A DNA stretch of 5,991 bases from positions 1 to 5,991 of the forward strand of contig JAGQSE010000353.1 of NCBI GenBank assembly GCA_020439725.1, given 5' to 3'. Every line of letters starts with the position of its first letter. Within the stretch, counting starts at the first letter, position 1. The stretch is from Acidobacteriota bacterium. GTDB lineage: Bacteria; Acidobacteriota; Thermoanaerobaculia; Multivoradales; JAHZIX01. The notes beneath the pieces were generated by a model, which was given only the letters and a program-made list of their open reading frames with translations, was not told the DNA's origin and searched no databases. A program made the translations under genes and the position numbers. Below are positions 1 through 5,175 of the stretch, one piece after another.

Positions 1-806
1 TCGTCGCGCTCAACTGCGCGGCGCTTCCCGACGATCTGCTCGAAGCCGAGCTCTTCGGGGTCGAGCGCGGCGTCGCCACCGGCGTCGAGGCCCGGGCCGG
101 CAAGCTCGAGCAAGCCCACGGGGGCACGCTCTTCCTCGACGAGATCGGCGACATGGCGCCGGCGACCCAGGCGAAGATCCTGCGCGCCCTGCAAGAAGGC
201 GAGGTCTACCGCCTCGGTGGCCGTGAACCGCGACCGGCCCGGGTACGGGTCATCTCGGCCACCCATCGCGACCTCGAGGCGATGCTGGCGGCGGGTGACT
301 TCCGCGCCGACCTTTACCACCGCATCGCCGGTTGGGAGGTGACGCTGCCCCCGCTCCGCCGCCGGCGTGCCGACATCGGGAACCTGGCGGCCTTCTTCCT
401 CGAACGGGAAGCCGCGGCGCTGGGCGTCCGGCCGGCAGGCATCTCCCGCGCCGCCGTCGTCGCCCTCGAGGCCTTCCCCTGGGCCGGCAACATCCGCCAG
501 CTGCAGACCGAGATCGCCCGCGCCGTGCTCTTCCTCGGCGACGGCGATCTCCTCGATACGGCGCTTCTCTCCCCCGCCGTCCGCGCCAGCCGTCCCGGTG
601 AAGGGTCGACCACGGGCCTCAAGGCGACCCTCGAGGCGGTCGAACGCGACGAGATCGAGCTCGCCCTGCGCGCCGCCCGCGGCAGCGTTCTCCAGGCGGC
701 GGAGCGCCTGGGGCTCCCTCAGTCGACCCTCTACCGGCGGATCAAGGCGCTGGGCCTGGGGGCCCAGACGGCCACCGGTGAAGGCGCCGAGGCCGGCGAG
801 CCCTGA
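1..806 (+). CDS. Sigma-54-type AAA+ transcriptional activator (enhancer-binding protein), N-terminus outside window
   Basis: 267 codons are visible, in frame from base 3 to a TGA at 804-806; the N-terminal sensor domain and Walker A lie upstream of the window. Such proteins bind DNA enhancers and use ATP hydrolysis to remodel sigma-54 RNA polymerase. Seen, in visible-residue numbering: ELFG then the loop GVATGV (23-28), Walker B GGTLFLDE (40-47), sensor I SATHRDL (85-91), the arginine-finger region FRADLYHR (100-107), LPPLRRRRADI (about 115-125), sensor II WAGNIRQL (160-167), and a C-terminal Fis-type helix-turn-helix (about 222-255, with AAERLGLPQSTLYRRI). The order and spacing are those of the family. 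The oddity is the loop: the consensus GAFTGA, which touches sigma-54, lacks its phenylalanine. My unverified recollection is that GVATGV recurs in a subfamily of these regulators. A 5-bp GC hairpin at 785-798 lacks a T-tract, so no terminator is evident and the next gene could be co-transcribed. The family call is firm; target genes are unknown. Confidence 0.92.
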   Translation, partial: VALNCAALPDDLLEAELFGVERGVATGVEARAGKLEQAHGGTLFLDEIGDMAPATQAKILRALQEGEVYRLGGREPRPARVRVISATHRDLEAMLAAGDFRADLYHRIAGWEVTLPPLRRRRADIGNLAAFFLEREAAALGVRPAGISRAAVVALEAFPWAGNIRQLQTEIARAVLFLGDGDLLDTALLSPAVRASRPGEGSTTGLKATLEAVERDEIELALRAARGSVLQAAERLGLPQSTLYRRIKALGLGAQTATGEGAEAGEP

Positions 807-859
807 GAAACCCGTGAGCAGCCGCTGCGTATCCCGAGGCTCGAGCCACCCGCCCCGTC

Positions 860-867
860 AGGAGGAG
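860..867 (+). promoter_or_regulatory. Shine-Dalgarno for the NTF2-like gene
   Basis: AGGAGGAG lies 5 bases upstream of the ATG at 873. It is a near-ideal ribosome binding site and selects this ATG over the in-frame ATG at 903, which has no such sequence before it. No convincing sigma-70 or -24/-12 promoter was seen in 807-859. Confidence 0.8.
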
Positions 868-872
868 AGCCC

Positions 873-1352
873 ATGCACCCTGCACGTCTTCGCATCGCGT
901 CGATGCACCTCGCCCTGATCCTCGCCCTCGCCGTCGTAGGCCTGCCAGCCGCGGGTGAAGGGTCGGATCCGGCGGACCCCTCCGCCGAGGTGCGCGAAAC
1001 CGAGGCGGCCTTCGCCCGCACCATGGCGGACCGCGACCACGGCGCCTTCGTCACCTTCCTCGACGACGAGGCCGTCTTCTTCGCGGGCTCGGTCCAGCTG
1101 CGCGGCAAGGGTGCCGTCGCCGAGGCCTGGAAGAAGTACTTCGAGACCGAAGCACCCCCCTTTTCCTGGGCGCCGGAGGACGTCGCGGTCCTCGACTCGG
1201 GAAACCTCGCGCTGTCCTCCGGGCCGGTCTACGACCCGGAGGGACAGCGCATCGGTACCTTTACCTCGGTCTGGCGCCGCGCGGCCGACGGTCGCTGGCG
1301 GATCGTCCTCGACAAGGGCTGCCCCACCTGCGCCTGCTCAGCCGCGCCCTGA
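873..1352 (+). CDS. Exported SnoaL/DUF4440-like (NTF2-fold) protein with C-terminal CxxCxC
   Basis: 159 aa. Residues 1-28 look like a signal peptide: a basic start (HPARLR), a hydrophobic run (LALILALAVVGL, 13-24) and small residues for cleavage near 26-28, so the mature protein should be periplasmic or secreted. The rest matches the SnoaL/DUF4440 pattern by eye: an amphipathic helix RETEAAFARTMADRD (41-55), FVTFLDDEAVFF (59-70), GKGAVAEAWKKYF (78-90), then beta strands ending in TFTSVWRRAADGRWRIVLD (129-147). These small cone-shaped domains serve as enzymes, ligand binders or assembly modules, so the fold does not give a reaction. The tail GCPTCACSAAP puts cysteines at 150, 153 and 155; after export these could form a disulfide or bind a metal (inference). 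The gene follows the enhancer-binding protein by 66 bases on the same strand, and ends 41 bases before the convergent large gene. The fold is fairly likely; the function is unknown. Confidence 0.8.
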   Translation: MHPARLRIASMHLALILALAVVGLPAAGEGSDPADPSAEVRETEAAFARTMADRDHGAFVTFLDDEAVFFAGSVQLRGKGAVAEAWKKYFETEAPPFSWAPEDVAVLDSGNLALSSGPVYDPEGQRIGTFTSVWRRAADGRWRIVLDKGCPTCACSAAP

Positions 1353-1393
1353 GCGCCCCTTCCAAGGCCTAGGACGCTCGTCCGCGGCTTCTG

Positions 1394-4300
1394 CTAGCGG
1401 CAAAGCTCCGCCAGTGTCGGTGGCAGAGACCCGTCGGAGAGCACCAAGAGGTCGAAGATCGGGAAGCGCTGGCCGGGCCGCGCCTCGAGCTTGAGCTCGT
1501 AGGTGATCCCCGCGCTCAGGCTGAGGAGGGTCGGTGGACCGGTCTGAGTGGAGTCGTAGAGCGCCGCCAGCTTGATCTCGCCGGCGGGTGCCTGGTTGAG
1601 AGCGATCTTGTAGAAGTAGACCGCGTTACCGCCTGCCGAGATCGTCAGGTCGGCGCGGGCGGCGTTGGCCTCCGGCGTGCTGTACAGGGCATAGAGCTGG
1701 TAGGTCGACGAGGTCGCGGGGACGCGGAAGCGCAGCTTGAGCTCCCCTGGCGCTCCCGGTGTGGCAAGACCCACGGCCTGGCCACCGGAGGCCGTGGCGA
1801 GGGGAACGAGGACCGTGCCGTTGCGGTCTCCGGCCTCGGCCTCGACGGCGAAGTGATGGGGCGAGCCCTGGAAGGGGCGGGTGACGTTGAAGGTCGCCGT
1901 GTCGGTGCCACCGGCGGTGGTCAGCTCGAGGGTCCGTGGACCGCACTGGGTCCCCACTGCGAGCTGCGCCAGGATGTCGGACCGCGTGGCGGTCGAGCCC
2001 GTGACGGGGGCCGCACCGCTCACCACCCCGGGGATCGAGACGGTCGTCCCCGCCGACCCACCGCCGACGTTTTGGCCGAAGATCGAGACCTGGACCTGCC
2101 CCCCGCTCGGAGCGTCGAGACTCCAGGGCGCCACGAAGTCGATGGTCGGCGGAGGCGTCACCGGTGGCGTCGCGGTCACCGAGAAGGAGAACTGGCGCGC
2201 CTGGGCGCTGACGCAGGTCGGGTCGGCGGCCCACAGCCCAGCGGGATGGAGGCAGGGCGTCAGCTCGACGGTGTAGGTGCCCGCGGGAAGCTTCCAGGGA
2301 TGGACGTAGACCTGGCCCGGGGATCCGGTCAGAGCGAGATCCCGCGACCAGTGATCGCCCTCGACGAAATATCCGCGGGGGCCCGAGACCAGCCGCAGCG
2401 CCGTCGAGGCGAAGGCGGTGCCCCGGAGGCCCGCCGTCGGCAGCTCGTATCGCGCCAAGACCTGGCGGGTGGTCTGGCTGCGATCGAAGGTCGAGGCCAG
2501 CTGGGTGTAGGTGGGCTGCGCCTCGGGAGCCTTGAAGGTGACGGGGATGCGCACCGGCGGGCTGAACTGCCCACCGGTGGTCACGAAGGAACCGCCGGTG
2601 ATGAGAGAGCGGACCTTGGCGTAGAGGCTCGGGTCGGCCTGGGTCGAGCGCAGGTTCAACCGCACGCTGTCCCCCACCGCCGCCAACCTCGGAGGATCGA
2701 CGACGGCACCGCTCGCCGGATCGCTGAACCACAGGTCGTACTGCGCTGACGGCCATGGCACCTCGGTGAGCTCGAGACTGTCCGCGGGGCCGTTGTACGA
2801 CGCCAAGCGCAGATCCCAGGCCAGAGTCTCTCCCGGGTAAAGCCGATCGTCGTGGCCACCCACCGAAGTCACCTCGATCTCGGCCCTCTGATCCACCGTG
2901 TTGGCCAGGGTCAGCTCGAGGCGGACGTCATAGAGCTCCGCACCGACCCGGTAGTCGCCGGCCAGGGCCTGGACCAGCGGGTCCGGGTAGGCCGCGGTGC
3001 ACACGGAGCACACGCTGCGATCGTAGGGCTGGGCCAAGAGAACGGTGAACGGAAAACCCGAGTCGAGAGACGTCTTGAGGTCGATGAAGGCCCTGGGCTG
3101 AGTGCTTCTCGGCTCCGTGCCGCTCATGTCACCGAAGAGGTAGTCCTTGCCGGCGATCGTCTCGAAGCGCGGCGGGGTGCTCGCCTGGAAGGACCAGGTC
3201 GAGACTTTCAGGTCTCCACCGGTGATCGGACGGAGCTCCTCGGTGTAAGACCGCTGAGGAGAGCTCGTGAAGGGAGTGTTCGCAGAGACCCTGCCGTCTT
3301 TGTCCAAGAAGAGGAATTCGAGCGCGCTGTAGCCGATGACGCTGTTCCAATCGAGCGCCACCACGTCCGCTGTCGGAAGCCCCACCGGAGATCCGATACC
3401 AAGGCTCATCCGCGACACACGGACGGTTGGATCGGCGAGGATCGCGCGCCAGACTGGGACCATCGACGGCCCGCTGAAGAAGAAGAGATACGAGCGGAAG
3501 AAGCGGCCGGCGGATCCTTTTGCGGCAGCGATCTGGTCCGTGAGCCAATGGCCTCGGATCCCTTCCGGACTCTCCTGAAAGACTCCCTTCGCCGCGCCGC
3601 GCCACACGCCGCTGCTGGGATCCTGGCCGGGATTCAGGGCCGTGACGCCGAAGTACTTGCGCGTCTCGACGAAGGCTCGTGACTCGATGACGAAGCGGGC
3701 GGTGAGCGCCCGCGGCACGCTCTCGACACCGTCCGCCCCGGGAACGCGGAAGAAGTGGCGGATCGGCTCGCCGGCCAGCGTCGGTCCGAGCGCGGAACGC
3801 CAGCCCGGCGGTGCCACGCCCGAGATGCCTTGCTCGTCCTTGACCAGTGCGTCGGCGTACTCTTCGAGCTGCGGCTCGGGAATCCCGGGGTCACCTTCGA
3901 CCGAGATCACCCACTCGTCATCGGCCCGACCGAGATAGAGCGGGACCTCGTCGGCGGTCTCTCCCTGCCCGAGCCTCTCCCCCACCGCCTCGAGAAGGCC
4001 GGGATCGATCTCGAGGTCGGCTTCGATGAAGAGGTAGTCGATCTGCTCCGGTGCGAAAGGCAGGGTCCAAGCGTCGATGAGCGTGGTGAGCTCGAGCCCG
4101 CCGCGGCGGACCCGGGCCTGCAGCGAGATGCCGGGGTACACGTCCCGGTAGACCACGGCGTCGGGCACGTCTTCCGACGGCGTCCCCTCGACGGCGACCG
4201 GGTGGGCCACCGGCACGTCGATGCCGGACAGCAACCGCGCAAAGAGCACTCCGGGGCGCCAACGAACGCCGAAATCCCGTCCCAGCTCGATGGCGCTGTC

Positions 4301-4609
4301 CTCGCCCAACGAGGCGGGCAGGCGCACAGGGAAGGAGTTGGTGGTGTTAACCCAACCGTCGTCGGCGACCAAGGTCGGATCGATGTCCTCGAAAAGGCTC
4401 GCGCCCTCGGGCCGATAGTGGAGCGGCTCGACCCCCGTGTGGACGGTGATCGTGCCGTCGTGGTTGTCGAAGAGCTTGGCGAAGACCTCGCGGGAGCCGA
4501 TCAACTCCTCGCGCTCGCCGGGAGTCGCCCCTACGGGCAGACTCACGAGGACAGTCACCAGCAACGAAGCGAGAAGCGAGAGGCGTGAACGACGGTGCCG
4601 ATGCGACAT
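1394..4609 (-). CDS. Large exported multidomain protein: Rhs-type N-terminal region, IPT/TIG-like and CBM6/35-like C-terminus; function unknown
   Basis: 1071 aa from the ATG at 4609 to a TAG at 1394-1396. The reading frame stays open for 46 more codons upstream, but AAGGAGGT sits 4 bases before this ATG and a perfect signal peptide starts there: basic HRHRRSR, hydrophobic LLASLLVTVLVSLPV (12-26), cleavage probably after VGA (26-28). Residues about 40-100 (FDNHDGTITVHTGVEPLHY, then FEDIDPTLV) and 148-185 (DAVVYRDVYPGISLQARV) resemble the N-terminal part of Rhs/YD-repeat wall proteins, but no YD repeats or toxin tip follow. The middle (about 300-700) is not recognised. A Pro/Thr linker (812-822) leads to an IPT/TIG-like Ig fold (about 822-910), then a CBM6/CBM35-like domain (about 917-1060: AVEAEAG, LRFRVPATSSTYQLYALY, FPIFDLLVL). 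Six cysteines remain after the signal: 534 and 537 (CSVC), 786 and 799, 889, 1070; the first two pairs look disulfide-ready. I see no catalytic motif, anchor or transmembrane segment. A surface or secreted binding protein is the inference. The gene is convergent with the NTF2-like gene, and no clear terminator lies between them. Confidence 0.87.
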   Translation of the reverse strand: MSHRHRRSRLSLLASLLVTVLVSLPVGATPGEREELIGSREVFAKLFDNHDGTITVHTGVEPLHYRPEGASLFEDIDPTLVADDGWVNTTNSFPVRLPASLGEDSAIELGRDFGVRWRPGVLFARLLSGIDVPVAHPVAVEGTPSEDVPDAVVYRDVYPGISLQARVRRGGLELTTLIDAWTLPFAPEQIDYLFIEADLEIDPGLLEAVGERLGQGETADEVPLYLGRADDEWVISVEGDPGIPEPQLEEYADALVKDEQGISGVAPPGWRSALGPTLAGEPIRHFFRVPGADGVESVPRALTARFVIESRAFVETRKYFGVTALNPGQDPSSGVWRGAAKGVFQESPEGIRGHWLTDQIAAAKGSAGRFFRSYLFFFSGPSMVPVWRAILADPTVRVSRMSLGIGSPVGLPTADVVALDWNSVIGYSALEFLFLDKDGRVSANTPFTSSPQRSYTEELRPITGGDLKVSTWSFQASTPPRFETIAGKDYLFGDMSGTEPRSTQPRAFIDLKTSLDSGFPFTVLLAQPYDRSVCSVCTAAYPDPLVQALAGDYRVGAELYDVRLELTLANTVDQRAEIEVTSVGGHDDRLYPGETLAWDLRLASYNGPADSLELTEVPWPSAQYDLWFSDPASGAVVDPPRLAAVGDSVRLNLRSTQADPSLYAKVRSLITGGSFVTTGGQFSPPVRIPVTFKAPEAQPTYTQLASTFDRSQTTRQVLARYELPTAGLRGTAFASTALRLVSGPRGYFVEGDHWSRDLALTGSPGQVYVHPWKLPAGTYTVELTPCLHPAGLWAADPTCVSAQARQFSFSVTATPPVTPPPTIDFVAPWSLDAPSGGQVQVSIFGQNVGGGSAGTTVSIPGVVSGAAPVTGSTATRSDILAQLAVGTQCGPRTLELTTAGGTDTATFNVTRPFQGSPHHFAVEAEAGDRNGTVLVPLATASGGQAVGLATPGAPGELKLRFRVPATSSTYQLYALYSTPEANAARADLTISAGGNAVYFYKIALNQAPAGEIKLAALYDSTQTGPPTLLSLSAGITYELKLEARPGQRFPIFDLLVLSDGSLPPTLAELCR

Positions 4610-4613
4610 GGGT

Positions 4614-4621
4614 ACCTCCTT
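4614..4621 (-). promoter_or_regulatory. Shine-Dalgarno that fixes the start of the large exported protein
   Basis: Read on the minus strand, AAGGAGGT precedes the ATG at 4609 by 4 bases (ACCC). It decides the start: the alternative in-frame ATG at 4747 would add 46 Arg/Ala-rich residues in front of the signal peptide and would place coding sequence across the -24/-12 promoter. Confidence 0.85.
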
Positions 4622-4630
4622 CCGAAGTAG

Positions 4631-4659
4631 CCGCCGAGCGCGGATCACGGTCTCGGCGG
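4631..4659 (-). promoter_or_regulatory. Possible leader hairpin upstream of the large exported gene
   Basis: CCGCCGAG (4631-4638) and CTCGGCGG (4652-4659) form a perfect 8-bp stem with a 13-base loop. It would lie in the 5' leader of a transcript starting near 4666, about 10 bases ahead of the Shine-Dalgarno. Stems of this size occur by chance in sequence this GC-rich, so a role in translation or stability is only a possibility. Confidence 0.25.
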
Positions 4660-4676
4660 GGATGCACCTCGGCCAG

Positions 4677-4693
4677 AGCAAGGCCACTGCCAG
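4677..4693 (-). promoter_or_regulatory. Sigma-54 (-24/-12) promoter of the large exported gene
   Basis: The minus strand reads C-TGGCAG-TGGCC-TTGCT from 4693 down to 4677. GG and GC are separated by exactly 10 bases, as required, and 12 of the 14 specified positions of the published YTGGCACGrNNNTTGCW consensus match; the mismatches are the last base of TGGCAC and the following G. Placing the C at 4678 as -12 predicts initiation near 4666, giving a 57-base leader to the ATG at 4609 with a good Shine-Dalgarno. A rough base-composition estimate gives well under one such TGGCA/TTGCW pair expected in this window on both strands. Transcription from such promoters needs an enhancer-binding protein; one is encoded at 1-806. 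I see no comparable site elsewhere in the window. Confidence 0.6.
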
Positions 4694-4772
4694 TCGGGAG
4701 GAGGCCGGCGCCGCGCCCGCGCGATCGCGCCTCGGGCTCGGAGACATCCGCCATGGCCAGCCGCTAAAGGCT

Positions 4773-4778
4773 TATTTA
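4773..4778 (-). promoter_or_regulatory. Weak alternative -10-like element (TAAATA) for the large exported gene
   Basis: The minus strand reads TAAATA in an AT-rich patch (about 4765-4792) that stands out from its GC-rich surroundings. No acceptable -35 lies 16-18 bases upstream. It would give a leader of about 157 bases. It is listed only as an alternative to the -24/-12 promoter. Confidence 0.15.
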
Positions 4779-4876
4779 CCAGAGGGTTTCTGAGCGATGG
4801 CCGCGTCGTGGAAACGCTCGCCCCGGAGACGGGCGCGTCCACCATCGCGACGGCGGCAGCCGGTGATTTCTCAACT

Positions 4877-4896
4877 CCGAGAACTCCGGCTCTCGG
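4877..4896. repeat. Inverted repeat CCGAGA-N8-TCTCGG
   Basis: Two 6-base arms (4877-4882 and 4891-4896) separated by 8 bases, centred about 220 bases upstream of the predicted sigma-54 start at 4666. That distance suits an enhancer-binding-protein site, but a 6-base dyad is common by chance at this GC content and the link is inferential. Confidence 0.25.
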
Positions 4897-4951
4897 CGAT
4901 GGGAGGCCGGACGCCAGCGTCTCGGCTGCCGGGACGCGGCCTCAGACGGCA

Positions 4952-4990
4952 AGAGGCCGTCGAGACGCGAAGGGCGCGACGACGGCCTCT
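4952..4990. repeat. Perfect 11-bp inverted repeat, strong stem-loop, no T-tract
   Basis: AGAGGCCGTCG (4952-4962) pairs with CGACGGCCTCT (4980-4990). The 17-base loop holds a further CGCG/CGCG pairing (4966-4969 with 4975-4978) around AAGGG, so the whole can fold as one long hairpin. GAGGCC (4953-4958) can instead pair with GGCCTC at 4938-4943, giving two mutually exclusive hairpins. Neither strand has a T-run after it, so it is not a standard Rho-independent terminator. It could be a protein-binding dyad about 300 bases upstream of the sigma-54 promoter or part of a structured RNA; the sequence cannot tell which. Confidence 0.5.
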
Positions 4991-4996
4991 CTGGGA

Positions 4997-5102
4997 CCCT
5001 TGAAAGGGAACCCCGACCGACAGCCGGCTAGCCGGGCGCCATGCATCGGGGTTCGATGGTGGGCGGAGCCCTGGGCACGACCGTGCGGCCAATCGGGGTT
5101 CG
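4997..5102. repeat. Cluster of short dyads with alternative pairings and an 11-base direct repeat
   Basis: CCCTT-GA-AAGGG (4997-5008) is followed by GAACCCCGA (5008-5016), which can pair over 9 bases with TCGGGGTTC at either 5046-5054 or 5093-5101. Those two copies sit inside a direct repeat ATCGGGGTTCG (5045-5055 and 5092-5102), 47 bases apart. Between the arms lies a 12-base palindrome CCGGCTAGCCGG (5024-5035). Each element alone is near chance expectation for GC-rich DNA; the clustering beside the OxyR operator is what makes it worth recording. Confidence 0.35.
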
Positions 5103-5109
5103 TGCTCAC

Positions 5110-5138
5110 AGCGTAGCGGGCGAGTCCATAGAAATCAA
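5110..5138 (-). promoter_or_regulatory. Candidate leftward promoter abutting the OxyR operator
   Basis: The minus strand reads TTGATT (5138-5133), a 17-base spacer, then TACGCT (5115-5110), which would start a leftward transcript near 5103. The -35-like part is fair (TTGA), the -10-like part poor (only T, A and final T match). Its interest lies in position: the OxyR operator begins at 5139, directly upstream of the -35 element, where OxyR contacts polymerase at activated promoters. A transcript would run through the dyad cluster and, if not terminated, into the large exported gene. Confidence 0.25.
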
Positions 5139-5175
5139 AGATATGATATCTATACCTGAGATAGGATGTGACTAT
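5139..5175. promoter_or_regulatory. OxyR operator overlapping the oxyR start
   Basis: The known E. coli OxyR site is two units of ATAGnTnnnAnCTAT separated by 7 bases. Here AGATATGATATCTAT (5139-5153), a 7-base gap and ATAGGATGTGACTAT (5161-5175) keep the exact geometry and match 16 of the 20 specified bases. A further ATAG at 5128-5131 sits on the same 11-base phase, giving elements at 5128, 5139, 5150, 5161 and 5172. The stretch is conspicuously AT-rich against its surroundings. It covers a -10-like TATGAT (5142-5147), the ribosome binding site and the first bases of the ATG, so bound OxyR should block its own gene, the known behaviour of OxyR. No good -35 accompanies TATGAT. Confidence 0.72.
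5163..5166 (+). promoter_or_regulatory. Short Shine-Dalgarno (AGGA) for oxyR
   Basis: AGGA ends 7 bases before the ATG at 5174, an acceptable but modest ribosome binding site that lies inside the right half of the OxyR operator, so operator occupancy and translation signals coincide. Confidence 0.5.

Larger units (their letters stand above)
4610..5173. other. 564-base non-coding divergent intergenic region
   Basis: This is the gap between the divergent large exported gene and oxyR. Open frames here (for example 4797-5003 and 4808-5116 on plus, 4871-5092 on minus) encode Arg/Pro/Ser-rich strings without good ribosome binding sites and look non-coding. From left to right it holds the Shine-Dalgarno and leader hairpin (4614-4659), the sigma-54 promoter (4677-4693), a 12-base palindrome (4719-4730), an AT-rich patch (4765-4792), a run of inverted repeats (4877-5054), and the AT-rich OxyR operator next to oxyR (5128-5175). 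Between 4793 and 4876 I see nothing specific. Its length and the density of dyads suggest regulatory DNA, perhaps including enhancer sites or an untranslated RNA. Confidence 0.7.

Noticed and set aside
1353..1393. Bidirectional terminator between the convergent genes
   Set aside because: Only 4-bp stems (for example GGAC-GCTC-GTCC at about 1372-1383) and no T-tract on either strand.
1853..4588. Long plus-strand open frames opposite the large exported gene (1853-2749, 2852-3682, 3755-4588)
   Set aside because: They lie antisense to a frame with a signal peptide, Shine-Dalgarno and recognisable domains, and their products are Arg/Gly/His-rich as expected from antisense frames in GC-rich coding DNA.
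4719..4730. 12-base palindrome GCGCGATCGCGC
   Set aside because: About three perfect 12-base palindromes are expected by chance in 6 kb at this GC content, and nothing nearby suggests a role.
4610..4747. 46-codon N-terminal extension of the large exported protein, starting at 4747
   Set aside because: The Shine-Dalgarno at 4614-4621 and signal peptide at the 4609 ATG fix the start, and the extension would overlap the sigma-54 promoter.
5040..5070. tRNA T-arm-like GGGGTTCGATGG
   Set aside because: The bases flanking TTCGA do not pair as a T-stem, and no acceptor or anticodon arm can be fitted around it.
4797..5116. Small open frames in the intergenic region (4797-5003, 4808-5116, minus 4871-5092)
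   Set aside because: Poor or no ribosome binding sites, the last two begin at GTG or TTG, and the composition is Arg/Pro/Ser-rich without family resemblance.
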